Assembly: GCF_051954575.1 (NCBI RefSeq)
Contig: NZ_JBQCHP010000028.1
Location: 1-64,000, forward strand
Direction: 5' to 3'
Source: Dyella_B sp035690825
GTDB lineage: Bacteria > Pseudomonadota > Gammaproteobacteria > Xanthomonadales > Rhodanobacteraceae
Length of the DNA stretch: 64,000 nt
In this document: one piece after another, positions 48,789 to 58,238 of the stretch
Layout: each line of letters begins with the position of its first letter
How positions within the stretch are numbered: the stretch's first letter is position 1
Translations under genes and position numbers: made by a program
The notes under the pieces: generated by a model
The model's input: only the letters and a program-made list of their open reading frames with translations
What the model was told of the DNA's origin: nothing
Database searches by the model: none

Positions 48789-50828
48789 TCAGTTTTTCGC
48801 CGAGGCGACGTTGGCATCGTCATCCCAGTGGCGGTGGAAATCGAACATGTCCATCAAGTCGCCGATGGCCGGTGGGTTGACCGGCACATACGGGTTGTTG
48901 GGCAGTGCGATCGGGTTCGGCAGGTTGTCGCGGCTGCGGTGGGAGATGGTTTCGTCCAGGTCCCAGTTCGCTTCCACGAATTTGTCGAAGGAGACGTGAT
49001 CGCCATACGTGTGCACCACGCGGCCGCCGGTGGAGTATTTCGACACCACGATCAACGGGATGCGCGTGCCGTCGCCGAAGAAGTCGATCGGCTGCACATA
49101 ACCGGAGTCGTAATAGCCGCCGCCTTCATCGAAGGTGATCATGATGGCGGTGTTGTCCCACAGCTTTGGATTGGCCTTCACCATCTCGACGATCTTCTGC
49201 GCATAGCCTTCGAACAGTTGCAGCTTGCTCGAGGCCGGATGGCCATCCAGCAATGCGTCCGGCTTGGCGATCGATACCGCCGGCAGCGTGCCGTTCTGGA
49301 TGTCGCTGTAGAGGTTGTTGAGATCCTGGTTGCGCGCGCGCAGCGCCGGGTTGGTCATCACCTGCGTGGAGTACAGGAAGGGGTCGCAGATGTTGCAGAA
49401 GGTGCCGGCTTCACCGTCTTCCTTGCCGCCGTCCCAACCTTCGCCGTAGTACTTCCAGCTCACATGGTGACGTGCGAGCAGCAGCGCCAGGTTTTGCTGG
49501 TTGGTGGGTGGAATGGTGAACTGGTCGGCGCCCAGCGGCGCAGGCGTGCCGTCGCCCAGGTAGCCTGGGTTGTAGTTGTTGACCAGGTAATACGCACCCT
49601 TCTTGCAGTCGCCGTGCTTGAACGCGTGGTACGGCAGGCTCTTGAGATACTTGCGTACCGCTGCCACGCCGGGCTGGCCTTCATCGGCGCAGTTCACGTA
49701 GGAACCGCCGCCGTAACCATCCTGCACCCACCAGTTGTTGGTGCCCGGTTGCGAGTTCGGGTTTTCGATCTGGTTGGAAGGCGGTGTGGCGGGCTCGCCG
49801 TTCGCATCGGCGTAGTACACCAGGTCGCCGAAGCCCAGCATGATGTGGTTGGCGCCGGTGCCGCCCATCACCGACTGGTGGAAGTTGTCGCTCAGCGCGT
49901 ATTTCTCGGCCAGTTCCTTGAAGTACGAGGCGTCGCCCTTGGCCATGTTGAGGAAGGTCATGGCGGTGGAACCTTCATGCGTGCTCTGGTCATTGAAGTT
50001 GGCCGGTTGCGGCTTGCCGTTGTTGCCGGCGCCCAGGGTCACTTCCACCCACGGGAACAGGTCGGCGCGGCAGCCGCTGGGGTTCTTCCAGGTTGCATGG
50101 CTGACGTCGCAATCGAGCTGCTGCCACATCTGGAAGAAGCGATGCACGGGGCTGTTGGCGTAGTCGTTGTAGCTGATCGATGCGTGCATATCGACCGGCG
50201 CATTCGGCAGCGTAGTAGGGAAGCGCGTATCGACTACGTCGTTCGGCAAACCCGTACCGCCTTCGGCCAGTTCCACATAAGCGCTCGAGGGCAATCCCGG
50301 TTCGATGGCTGCGGCCTGCGCGGCTGAGGCAAGGTAAGGCTGCGTCGGTGCGCCACCGGTATTGATCGAGGGGAGGTTGGAGTAAGGGCTGGTGCGCGGC
50401 GGCGCGAGCTGGAAATCACCGGTCTGGCTCGCCTGCCACTGCTGCGCCTTGGCCACCTTCGGGCCGGGCGTGCCATCGGCATTGACGATGCCTTCGGAGA
50501 GCAGATTCTCGACGGTCTGCCCATGCGGCGGTGTGTAGGTGGCGAACACGTGATCGAAGGTACGGTTTTCACCGATCAACAAAATCACGTGCTTGATCGG
50601 CGTGCGGGTACGGTTGCTCGCGTCTTCGCCGGCATTGGGGTTGTAGAGCGTGACAGCACCGCCGGGCTCGCCGCGCACCGGCTTGGCGGCCGTGGCCGGC
50701 ACGTTCTTGCGGAACTGCGCATCATTGGGAGCATTCGTGGTTTGCGCGTTTGCCAGCCCGACAAGGCTGGTAACGAGCACGCCGAGTACAAACGGTTTCA
50801 ACCGGGTACGGCCAAACTGACTGGGCAT
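48789..50828 (-). CDS. Secreted phosphoesterase (phospholipase C / acid phosphatase family)
   Basis: A 679-residue exported enzyme of the PF04185 phosphoesterase family. The start at 50828 has GGAG nearby and a signal peptide cleaved near LANAQ. The metal/nucleophile motif is IGENRTFDHVFATY near residue 92. Later blocks IMITFDEGGGYYDS and TYGDHVSFDKFVEANWDL are the family's C-terminal active-site pieces. Members hydrolyse phospholipids or phosphomonoesters in the periplasm or outside. No TAT twin-arginine is evident. It appears monocistronic with its own terminator. Confidence 0.88.
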   Translation of the reverse strand: MPSQFGRTRLKPFVLGVLVTSLVGLANAQTTNAPNDAQFRKNVPATAAKPVRGEPGGAVTLYNPNAGEDASNRTRTPIKHVILLIGENRTFDHVFATYTPPHGQTVENLLSEGIVNADGTPGPKVAKAQQWQASQTGDFQLAPPRTSPYSNLPSINTGGAPTQPYLASAAQAAAIEPGLPSSAYVELAEGGTGLPNDVVDTRFPTTLPNAPVDMHASISYNDYANSPVHRFFQMWQQLDCDVSHATWKNPSGCRADLFPWVEVTLGAGNNGKPQPANFNDQSTHEGSTAMTFLNMAKGDASYFKELAEKYALSDNFHQSVMGGTGANHIMLGFGDLVYYADANGEPATPPSNQIENPNSQPGTNNWWVQDGYGGGSYVNCADEGQPGVAAVRKYLKSLPYHAFKHGDCKKGAYYLVNNYNPGYLGDGTPAPLGADQFTIPPTNQQNLALLLARHHVSWKYYGEGWDGGKEDGEAGTFCNICDPFLYSTQVMTNPALRARNQDLNNLYSDIQNGTLPAVSIAKPDALLDGHPASSKLQLFEGYAQKIVEMVKANPKLWDNTAIMITFDEGGGYYDSGYVQPIDFFGDGTRIPLIVVSKYSTGGRVVHTYGDHVSFDKFVEANWDLDETISHRSRDNLPNPIALPNNPYVPVNPPAIGDLMDMFDFHRHWDDDANVASAKN

Positions 50829-51026
50829 AACGGGTGTCTCCTGCTGGCATGTTGCCAAAGCCTGCAATCGAGTAATCCCCCTGATTACGGCCTGCGTCCC
50901 CACAGACCGCACGAAAGTCTGCGCCGGCTATGTGACGCGACGTTGGCAGGCGCGCGACATTGCGTCAGCGCGCGATGACAGTGCTGCGACAAACGTGCTT
51001 TTGTGCGAAGCGCATTGACGCGACGT

Positions 51027-52673
51027 TTACGAATGCGCCGGCAACAGCTCGAAAGGACGCATCATCTCGTTGTCTTCGTGCTCAAGCAGATGGCAATGCC
51101 ACACATAGCGACCCGGCTCGCCTTCGAAGCGCATGGCGATGCGCGTGACCATGCCCGGGTCGGCGCGCACCGTATCTTTCCAACCAAGTTCTTGCGATTC
51201 GGGCGCTATCGCCGGCCCGGTGAACACCAGCTTGCGATGCGCGTTCCATGCGAACAGGTCGAACGGCCGGCGATCGATGATCTGGAAGCGCACCAGGTGC
51301 AGATGGATCGGATGCGCGTCGCCAGTGAGATTGACGAAGCTCCACGTCTCCACGCTGTTCTGCCGCGGCTTTTCCGTGACCGGATCGGACCAGCGTTTGC
51401 CGTCGAGCAGCATGGTCATGGCATTGCCGTTGGCATCATCCGTTTCGTTCAAGGTGAGGATGCGGTTTTGTACTGCCTTCGCCGGATCGATGCGCGGCAC
51501 CGCGCGCAAGCTTGCCGGTAGCGACGAGGTATCACGGCCACCGTGCTCACGCACACGAAATTCCAGAATGCCTTCGGCTTGATGGCGCAGTTGTATCGAT
51601 TGGCCGGCCAAGCCCGCAAAGTCGATCACCACGTCGGCGCGCTCGGCGGGATACAGTTCAATGCGCGTGCGTGGCAGCGGCGCGGGCAACAAGCCCTGGT
51701 CGCTGGCGATCTGCTGCAGCGGTTGATCGCGCGAGAGCGAAAGATCGAAGAAGCGCGTGTTGGCGGTATTGATCAGGCGGAAACGATAGCGGCGCGGCTC
51801 CACCTCGAAATACGGATAGATCTTGCCGTTGCACAGCACGAGATTGCCGTTGCATTGCATGACCCATGGCGCGGCGGGATCTTCCGACACCGGGTAATAG
51901 AGCTGGCCGTCCTGCGCCACCAGGCGATCGCACAGCATCAACGGAATGTCGTAGTCGCCGGTGGGCAGGTTGAGCCCCTGTTCGTCGTCATCGCGCACGA
52001 GGTACGTGCCGAACAGACCGGCGTAGATGTTCAGCCGCGTGATACCCATGGCGTGATCGTGGTACCACAGCGTGGCGGCATCCTGTCCGTTGGGATAGTG
52101 GTACAGCGCCGAATGGCCTGGCGGATACCAGTCTTCCGGAAAACCGTCGGACGTGGCCGGCGCACGCGCGCCATGCACATGCGTGACCGTGCGCACTTCC
52201 GGCTTGTCGTGTTCCGCGCCGTGGATGGTGTGATCGATGGGCAGGAAATGCTTCGATGGCAGGCCGTTGATCCATTCGACCAACAGTGGTTCGCCGCGCC
52301 GCGCTTCGATGGTCGGGCCGGGAAACTGGCCCTCGTAGCCCCACATCGGTGTCGCCGGTAGATCGCGGTGCAGGCGTACCTTGCACGCGCGCATCGTCAT
52401 GCGATAGCACGGCAATGTGCGGCCTGGATACATCGGATGCGTGCGCGTGACGGATGCGCGCGCCAGCGCCGGCACGGGGAGCGGATCGACAAAGCGCGCC
52501 AGCGAGCTCGGGTTGACCAGCGCCACCTTGGGTGCCGCGAGCATGGCCGCACTGGTTCGCGCGGGCATCGCCATCGGCATGGATGCGCGTGCCTGAGGCC
52601 AGGCATCGGCGAGTGTATACACGCCGACGAGCGCGCCGGCGCTGCGGAGAAAATCACGCCGCGTGAGGGCCAT
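51027..52673 (-). CDS. TAT-exported multicopper oxidase
   Basis: A 548-residue three-cupredoxin enzyme of the CotA/bilirubin-oxidase type. It has a twin-arginine signal (LTRRDFLRSAGALVG). All four copper clusters are in place: THVHGA near residue 163, LWYHDHAMG near 205, HPIHLHL near 453, and WHCHLLEHEDNEMM near 527-540, with the axial Met expected after the T1 His. It should oxidise phenolics, bilirubin-like compounds or metal ions using oxygen. It lies 73 bp from the lipocalin-like gene on the same strand. Confidence 0.93.
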   Translation of the reverse strand: MALTRRDFLRSAGALVGVYTLADAWPQARASMPMAMPARTSAAMLAAPKVALVNPSSLARFVDPLPVPALARASVTRTHPMYPGRTLPCYRMTMRACKVRLHRDLPATPMWGYEGQFPGPTIEARRGEPLLVEWINGLPSKHFLPIDHTIHGAEHDKPEVRTVTHVHGARAPATSDGFPEDWYPPGHSALYHYPNGQDAATLWYHDHAMGITRLNIYAGLFGTYLVRDDDEQGLNLPTGDYDIPLMLCDRLVAQDGQLYYPVSEDPAAPWVMQCNGNLVLCNGKIYPYFEVEPRRYRFRLINTANTRFFDLSLSRDQPLQQIASDQGLLPAPLPRTRIELYPAERADVVIDFAGLAGQSIQLRHQAEGILEFRVREHGGRDTSSLPASLRAVPRIDPAKAVQNRILTLNETDDANGNAMTMLLDGKRWSDPVTEKPRQNSVETWSFVNLTGDAHPIHLHLVRFQIIDRRPFDLFAWNAHRKLVFTGPAIAPESQELGWKDTVRADPGMVTRIAMRFEGEPGRYVWHCHLLEHEDNEMMRPFELLPAHS

Positions 52674-52746
52674 TCGCTGGAGAACTCAATCGCTGAATCG
52701 TCCAGCCACCCTAAGCGCCGCAAATGACAAAACCATGGCAGCGCTT

Positions 52747-53277
52747 TCAGTGAGCGTTCGCAGCCGCATCGACGCGCCGCCATACCGAAATCGGCACATC
52801 GCCGTTCGGGCGCGGCGGCACGCGATAGCTCAGCACGTCGCCCTTCAACTCATATTGCCGGTGTTGTTGCTGGCCTTCCCAATTGGGAAACGAGGCGCCT
52901 TCGATACGGAAGACCAGTTCGTTGCGCGCCGAGTCCACGCTGACGGTGCCGAAGTGCGTGCTGGAGCCCATCACGGCGGCCTTGTATTCGGCATCGCTGC
53001 CCTTGGCCTTGTCGCCGCCGCTGAAACGTGGTCGATCGGCGCTGAAAATCTGCAAGGAGTAATGCCCTTGCTTGTCGATCAGCAGCAGGCCTTTTGGCGT
53101 GGCGCCGAAATCGGAGGTACGTGAGCCGTCCGAGTGCAATACGTCCGCCGCCGCCAGCGTCCAGGTTCCGGCGAGCGTCGGCGGCATCACGGGTGGCATG
53201 GCCAGCGCAGCCGAGGCCGGCAGGATCAGGTTGCCCAGTAGTGTTCCGAGCAGCATGGACCAGGTCGATCGTTTCAT
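52747..53277 (-). CDS. Secreted lipocalin-like domain protein
   Basis: A 176-residue protein with a signal peptide cleaved after ALA (start at 53277). The pattern LAGTWTLAAADVLHSDGSR ... GLLLIDKQGHYSLQIFSADRPRF ... YELKGDVLSYRVPP is typical of the lipocalin-like beta-barrel family that often responds to LysR or TetR regulators. It is divergent from the LysR gene at 53372 by 94 bp, so control by that regulator is probable. The ligand is unknown. Confidence 0.8.
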   Translation of the reverse strand: MKRSTWSMLLGTLLGNLILPASAALAMPPVMPPTLAGTWTLAAADVLHSDGSRTSDFGATPKGLLLIDKQGHYSLQIFSADRPRFSGGDKAKGSDAEYKAAVMGSSTHFGTVSVDSARNELVFRIEGASFPNWEGQQQHRQYELKGDVLSYRVPPRPNGDVPISVWRRVDAAANAH

Positions 53278-53371
53278 TGTGGTGTTCTCCGATGCGTCAT
53301 GCGGCAAAGGCTAGCGGCGATCGGTCATGTGATATACCTATCCCATCCGCTTTCAATGATTCGAATTCCAC

Positions 53372-54232
53372 ATGACTGATTCCACCCGGATGCTGGACAT
53401 GGAAGCGGTGCGCGCCTTCGTTTGGATCGCGCAGATGCGCAGCTTCACTCGCGCCGCCGAAGCCTTGCACAGCACGCAATCCGCGCTCAGCCTGAAACTG
53501 AAGAAGCTGGAAGAGCACCTGGGTCGCCGCCTGCTCGAACGCACGCCTAGGCAAGTGCGGCTTTCCGCCGAAGGCGCGGTTTTTCTGGATGCCGCGCGCG
53601 CACTCGTCGACGCCCACGAACAGGCTATCGGCACGCTGCACACGCCGCAGCGCCGACTGGTCATCGGCCTGAGCCACCAGATCGCAGGCATGCAGTTGCC
53701 GGCGGTGTTGCGCCATATGCACAGCCAGCAGCCGCAGATCCAGTTCGAATTGCGCGTGGCCGGCTCGCGCGAATTGTTGAGCTCGCTCGACGCCGGCACG
53801 CTGGATGCTGCGCTGATCATCCAGTTCGATGACATCCGCCGGCGCGGCGAGAAACTTTTTGCCGAACCCTATGGCTGGGTCGCCTCCATCGATGCGGCCA
53901 ACCGCATCCGCGAACCGATTCCGCTGGCCACGCAAGGCGAGCATTGCAGCATTCGCAACCAGGCCGTGCGCCTGCTCGATCGCGCCGGCATAAGCTGGAA
54001 CGAAGTCTACGTAGGCCAGGGCGCCGCGGCACTTGGCGCCGCCGCCGCGGCAGGCCTCGCAGTGGCCGTATTGGCGCGCGCCGCCACGCCGCAGGGAACC
54101 ATGGACGTCGGGCCGATGCTCAAGCTGCCCGCGCTGCCCGTGCCCAACGTGTTTCTGTATTCGAACCTGACGGACAGCGGCTCGCGCAGCGTGTTGCGCA
54201 CGTTGGCGAAGGCGTTCAAGAGCGCGGGGTGA
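53372..54232 (+). CDS. LysR-family transcriptional regulator
   Basis: A 286-residue regulator with the N-terminal winged HTH (MEAVRAFVWIAQMRSFTRAA, STQSALSLKLKKLEEHLGRRLLER) and a C-terminal substrate-binding domain (RRLVIGLSHQIAGMQLPAVL onwards). It is divergent from the lipocalin-like and multicopper oxidase genes, the likely targets. The inducer cannot be inferred. Confidence 0.9.
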   Translation: MTDSTRMLDMEAVRAFVWIAQMRSFTRAAEALHSTQSALSLKLKKLEEHLGRRLLERTPRQVRLSAEGAVFLDAARALVDAHEQAIGTLHTPQRRLVIGLSHQIAGMQLPAVLRHMHSQQPQIQFELRVAGSRELLSSLDAGTLDAALIIQFDDIRRRGEKLFAEPYGWVASIDAANRIREPIPLATQGEHCSIRNQAVRLLDRAGISWNEVYVGQGAAALGAAAAAGLAVAVLARAATPQGTMDVGPMLKLPALPVPNVFLYSNLTDSGSRSVLRTLAKAFKSAG

Positions 54233-54399
54233 TCGAGAGTTCCACCGATTGCACGGCAACCGGAAGCGCCGTGCCCTGTAAGAACGGCGCGGCCGGCGTC
54301 AGCTCGACCTGCATGGCGTAAAGTCAAGCAGATAAGATAACGGTGGCCGTCGATCCAATCGGCGCATTGACCAGAATCTGCTTTCCACGGGACAAAACA

Positions 54400-54471
54400 T
54401 AGGTAGGGGTGCAAACCCCAACACAATCGCGACGATGGCGAGACGATGTTGGGGTTCGCACCCCAACCTAC
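54400..54471. repeat. GTAGGTTGGGG inverted-repeat element, copy 5
   Basis: The left arm is ATAGGTAGGGGTGCAAACCC..., a diverged version, and the right arm is canonical. It lies between the convergent LysR and glnA genes, directly abutting the glnA terminator. Confidence 0.88.
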
Positions 54472-54499
54472 GAAAACGGGCGCCGCGGCGCCCGTTTTC
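54472..54499 (-). terminator. Terminator hairpin after glnA
   Basis: GAAAACGGGCGCC-GC-GGCGCCCGTTTTC is a perfect stem with A and T tracts at its base, working in both directions. It ends 24 bp after the glnA stop (minus strand). Confidence 0.85.
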
Positions 54500-54523
54500 T
54501 TCCACATTCAAATGCAAGCGCAA

Positions 54524-55933
54524 TCAGATCGCGTAGTACATCTGGAATTCCAGCGGATGCGTGCTGGCGCGGTAACGCGTCACTTCCTGCATCTTCAGTT
54601 CGATGTAGGCATCGATGAAGTCGTCGGTGAATACGCCGCCGGCCTTGAGGAAGTCGCGATCCTTGTCCAGCGCTTCCAGCGCGCCGTCGAGGCTGGAGCA
54701 TACCTGCGGGATGTTCTTCTCTTCTTCCGGCGGCAGGTCGTAGAGATCCTTGTCGGCCGGCGCGCCCGGGTCGATCTTGTTCAAGATGCCGTCCAGGCCC
54801 GCCATCATCAGTGCGGTGAAGGTGAGGTAGCCGGACTGGATCGGGTCGGGGAAGCGCACTTCGATGCGGCGGCCCTTCGGGTTGGAGACGAACGGAATGC
54901 GGCAGCTCGCCGAACGGTTGCGCGCCGAATAGGCCAGCATCACCGGCGCTTCGAAGCCCGGCACCAGGCGCTTGTAGCTGTTGGTGGTGGAGTTGGCGAA
55001 GGCATTGATCGCCTTGGCGTGCTTGAAGATGCCGCCGATGTACCACAGCGCGAGCTGCGACAGGCCGCCGTACAGGTCACCGGAGAACAGGTTCTTGCCG
55101 TCCTTCGATAGCGACTGGTGCACGTGCATGCCGCTGCCGTTGTCGCCAACGATCGGCTTGGGCATGAAGGTGACGGTCTTGCCGTTCTGGTGCGCCACGT
55201 TCTTGATTACGTACTTCAGCGTGAGCAGTTCGTCGGCCTTGGTGACCAGCGTGTTGAACTTCACACCGATCTCGCACTGGCCGGCATTGGCCACTTCGTG
55301 ATGATGCACTTCCACCACCTGGCCGAGCGATTCGAGCACTTTGCACATGTCGGCGCGCAGGTCGCCCAGGGAATCGACCGGGCTCACGGGGAAGTAGCCG
55401 CCCTTCACGCCCGGACGATGGCCGCTGTTGCCTTCGTCGTACTTGAAGCGCGAGCTCCATGCCGCTTCCTGCGATTCGATTTCGTAGAACACGCGACCCA
55501 TGTCGTTCTGCCAGCGCACGGAATCGAAGATGAAGAATTCCGGCTCCGGACCGAAGAAGGCGGTGTCGGCGATGCCGGTGGACTTCAGGAACGCTTCGGC
55601 GCGCTTGGCGATGGAGCGCGGGTCGCGGCCGTAGGCCTGCATGGTGCTGGGTTCGAGCACGTCGCAATGCAGGACCAGCTGGGTGTGCGCGCTGAACGGA
55701 TCGAGGTAAGCGGTCGCCGGATCAGGCAGCAGCACCATGTCCGATTCGTTGATGCCCTTCCAGCCGGAAATCGACGAACCGTCGAACATCTTGCCGTCTT
55801 CGAAAGTGGATTCGTCGATGGCGTGGGCCGGGAACGTGACGTGGTGATGCTTGCCGAGCATGTCGGCGAAACGCAGGTCGACGAACTCGACCTCTTTTTC
55901 CTGGATCAGGTCGAGCACTTTCTTGGCGGACAT
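54524..55933 (-). CDS. glnA: Glutamine synthetase type I
   Basis: A 469-residue enzyme making glutamine from glutamate, ammonia and ATP as a cytoplasmic dodecamer. Signatures: FDGSSISGWKGINESDM near residue 52, FGPEPEFFIFD near 130 (metal-binding glutamate), and the adenylylation site KDLYDLPPEE with Tyr near 397, which marks the GSI-beta form controlled by adenylyltransferase. The start at 55933 has GAGG six bases upstream; a GTG extension to 55987 overlaps the promoter and is rejected. A sigma-54 promoter and two NtrC-like sites precede it, so transcription should rise under nitrogen limitation. Confidence 0.98.
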   Translation of the reverse strand: MSAKKVLDLIQEKEVEFVDLRFADMLGKHHHVTFPAHAIDESTFEDGKMFDGSSISGWKGINESDMVLLPDPATAYLDPFSAHTQLVLHCDVLEPSTMQAYGRDPRSIAKRAEAFLKSTGIADTAFFGPEPEFFIFDSVRWQNDMGRVFYEIESQEAAWSSRFKYDEGNSGHRPGVKGGYFPVSPVDSLGDLRADMCKVLESLGQVVEVHHHEVANAGQCEIGVKFNTLVTKADELLTLKYVIKNVAHQNGKTVTFMPKPIVGDNGSGMHVHQSLSKDGKNLFSGDLYGGLSQLALWYIGGIFKHAKAINAFANSTTNSYKRLVPGFEAPVMLAYSARNRSASCRIPFVSNPKGRRIEVRFPDPIQSGYLTFTALMMAGLDGILNKIDPGAPADKDLYDLPPEEEKNIPQVCSSLDGALEALDKDRDFLKAGGVFTDDFIDAYIELKMQEVTRYRASTHPLEFQMYYAI

Positions 55934-55979
55934 GTAAACCTCGATGAGTACGTGAAAGGGGGTCGCGCGTGTTCTAGAG

Positions 55980-55995
55980 GCAAACACCGTACCAA
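55980..55995 (-). promoter_or_regulatory. Sigma-54 promoter of glnA
   Basis: On the minus strand TTGGTACGGTGTTTGC matches the -24/-12 consensus TTGGCACG-N4-TTGC, with the invariant GG and GC ten bases apart. It lies 46 bp upstream of the glnA start codon. Confidence 0.85.
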
Positions 55996-56057
55996 CTCTA
56001 AAACACTTTGCGGTTCAAAAGATTACCTGAAAAGCGGCCAGCCGCACGAACCGCCTT

Positions 56058-56095
56058 TGCACCATATGCGTGCAAATTTGCACGCACGTGGTGCA
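56058..56095 (-). promoter_or_regulatory. Paired NtrC-like enhancer sites upstream of glnA
   Basis: Two 17-bp dyads, TGCACCATATGCGTGCA (56058-56074) and TGCACGCACGTGGTGCA (56079-56095), are separated by AATT and are themselves inverses of one another. Both fit the TGCAC-N7-GTGCA core of NtrC sites. They centre about 100 bp upstream of the expected transcription start. Confidence 0.75.
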
Positions 56096-56209
56096 GCGGA
56101 CGGGCTCGGCTTAACCCGCCAGGAAGCAATAACTAAGCCTTAAGCTATACCGTTTTTCACACCGGCCAAGCCAAGCTGTTCCGCCGCCCGTCCCAATGGA
56201 GTTTCCTGC

Positions 56210-57007
56210 GTGCCTGACCTCGTCCATGTAGTCCTGCTCGGCGTCATCGAGGGTATTACCGAATTCCTGCCGATCTCCAGTACCGGACATCTGCTGATTG
56301 CTGAAAGCCTGGGGCTAGGCGCCCGTTCCGACCTCTTCAACGTGGGCATCCAGGCGGGCGCGATTCTCGCCATCACCCTGATTTACTGGAAGCGCATCTG
56401 GGAACTCCTTACGCAGTGGCAGGTGCCGGCCAACCGCGCCTACCTGCTCAAGCTGCTGGTGGCGTTCCTGATTACCTGCGTGCTGGGTTTCGTGGTGACG
56501 CACTACGGCTTCAAGCTGCCGGAAACGATAACGCCGATCGCGTGGGCCTTGCTGATCGGCGGCTTCTGGATCCTCGGCGCCGAAGCGATCGCCGCGCGCC
56601 AGGTGGACCGCACCGAAGTGACCTGGCGCGTGGCGATCCTGGTCGGCATTGCGCAGATCGTGGCCGGCGTGTTTCCCGGCACATCGCGTTCGGGCGCAAC
56701 GATTTTCACCGCGATGCTCGCGGGCACCAGCAATCGTCCAGCAGCGACGGAGTTTTCGTTCCTCGTGGGCATTCCGACCATGTATGCCGCGACCGGCTAC
56801 GAGCTTTTGAAGGTGCTCAAGAACGGCGGCGCCGCGCATGAAGACTGGGGCGCGCTGCTGGTTGGCTTCGCGGTGTCGGGCGTGGTGGCGTTTGCCGCGG
56901 TGAAATGGTTGCTGGGCTACATCCGCACGCATCGCTTTACCTGGTTTGCGTGGTATCGCATCGCGCTGGGTGTGGCGTTGTTGTTGCTGATGCCTGCGGG
57001 CGCCTGA
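56210..57007 (+). CDS. uppP: Undecaprenyl-diphosphatase (BacA type)
   Basis: A 265-residue polytopic membrane enzyme that removes a phosphate from undecaprenyl diphosphate, recycling the lipid carrier for peptidoglycan and other glycans. Motifs: EGITEFLPISSTGHLLI at residues 14-30 and FPGTSRSGATIFTAML near 160-175, which hold the catalytic Glu, Ser and Arg. Eight hydrophobic segments are visible. The GTG at 56210 begins the conserved part. It is transcribed away from glnA, sharing the regulatory interval. Confidence 0.95.
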   Translation: MPDLVHVVLLGVIEGITEFLPISSTGHLLIAESLGLGARSDLFNVGIQAGAILAITLIYWKRIWELLTQWQVPANRAYLLKLLVAFLITCVLGFVVTHYGFKLPETITPIAWALLIGGFWILGAEAIAARQVDRTEVTWRVAILVGIAQIVAGVFPGTSRSGATIFTAMLAGTSNRPAATEFSFLVGIPTMYAATGYELLKVLKNGGAAHEDWGALLVGFAVSGVVAFAAVKWLLGYIRTHRFTWFAWYRIALGVALLLLMPAGA

Positions 57008-57010
57008 CGC

Positions 57011-57084
57011 GTAGGTTGAGGTGCAAACCCCAACACGAGGTTGCACCAGAAGATGGCGATGTTGGGGTTTGCACCCCAACCTAC
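57011..57084. repeat. GTAGGTTGGGG inverted-repeat element, copy 6
   Basis: The left arm is GTAGGTTGAGGTGCAAACCC... with one change; the right arm is canonical. It sits between the convergent uppP and LysR stops, 3 bp after uppP and 7 bp before the LysR stop. Confidence 0.88.
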
Positions 57085-57091
57085 GAATGCG

Positions 57092-58072
57092 CTACTGCGC
57101 GCGCAGCTTTTCCTTGTGCAGCACCGGCGGCAACTGCGGCCGGAACGCCTCGACCACCGGTGGCATCGGGCAGACCGATTCCAGGGGCCGCTCGAACAAC
57201 TCGCGCGCCCATTCGATAAAGGCCTGCACGCGCGCCGAAAGATGCTTCTTCTGCGGATACACGATCCACACATTCTTCCCGGTGGACACCGTGTCGGTAA
57301 GGATCGGCTCGAGCTTGCCCATTTCCAGTGCGCAGGCGGCCAGCACGTGCGGCGCCTGGATGATGCCCAAGCCCGCGGCCGCCGCCTGGATCACCGACTC
57401 GCCATCGTTGATCAGCAGATGCGCGTTGACGTCCACCTCCAGGCGCCCGTTGGGCGTGTCGAACTGCCACTGGCGCGGCCGGCCGTTGGGGTAGACATAG
57501 TTGATGCAGCGATGGTTCTTCAGATCTTCGATGCTGGTCGGGGTGCCGTAGCGCTCCAGGTATTCGGGCGAGGCCAGCAGCACGTTGCGCAGGTAGCCGA
57601 TCTTGCGCGCGATCAGGCTGGAATCCTCCAGCTCGCCCAGGCGGATGGCGCAATCCACCCCTTCCTCGTTGAGGTCGTAGGGGAAATCGCACATCATCAG
57701 TTCCAGGCGGATCTCCGGGTAGCGGTGCTGGAATTCGCCCAGCTTGGGCACCAGCGCGGTGCGCCCCACCGAAGCCGACATGCCCACCCGCAGTTTCCCT
57801 TGCGGCTTTTGATGGGCATAGCCCAGGGATTCGGTTGCCTCGGCCAGATCGGCCAGGATCTCCTTGCATCGTGTATAGAAAGAGGCGCCATCGTCGGTCA
57901 AACGCAGGGCGCGGGTGGAGCGGAACAGCAACCGCACGCGCAGCTGTTCCTCCAGCCGGGAGACGGCGCGGCTGACGCCGGAAGGGGTCATGCCCAGCTG
58001 GGCGGCGGCGGCCGCGAAACTCTTCGCTTCCACGACCCGTACAAATGCGGAAATAGCAGAAAAATCTTCCAT
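57092..58072 (-). CDS. LysR-family regulator (CrgA-like) of the adjacent efflux operon
   Basis: A 326-residue regulator with the N-terminal HTH (ISAFVRVVEAKSFAAAAAQL, TPSGVSRAVSRLEEQL) and a CrgA-type effector domain (GKLRVGMSASVGRTALVPKL, DCAIRLGELEDSSLIARKI). It is divergent from the adaptor gene of a tripartite efflux system with 166 bp between the start codons, the usual position for a local activator or repressor of such pumps. Confidence 0.9.
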   Translation of the reverse strand: MEDFSAISAFVRVVEAKSFAAAAAQLGMTPSGVSRAVSRLEEQLRVRLLFRSTRALRLTDDGASFYTRCKEILADLAEATESLGYAHQKPQGKLRVGMSASVGRTALVPKLGEFQHRYPEIRLELMMCDFPYDLNEEGVDCAIRLGELEDSSLIARKIGYLRNVLLASPEYLERYGTPTSIEDLKNHRCINYVYPNGRPRQWQFDTPNGRLEVDVNAHLLINDGESVIQAAAAGLGIIQAPHVLAACALEMGKLEPILTDTVSTGKNVWIVYPQKKHLSARVQAFIEWARELFERPLESVCPMPPVVEAFRPQLPPVLHKEKLRAQ

Positions 58073-58238
58073 AGCTCGTTCCAGAACACGTTCTATTGAC
58101 GATTATGCGCTCATTCGTGATTCATAGTCACGACTGGCTTGAGCAAGAAGCGGATTTTCTAAACTGTACGGTATACCCATTATTCGTTCCCTCTAAATCG
58201 TGCTGCATTGCGGCAACGAAGATCGAAGGGAGCGAACG

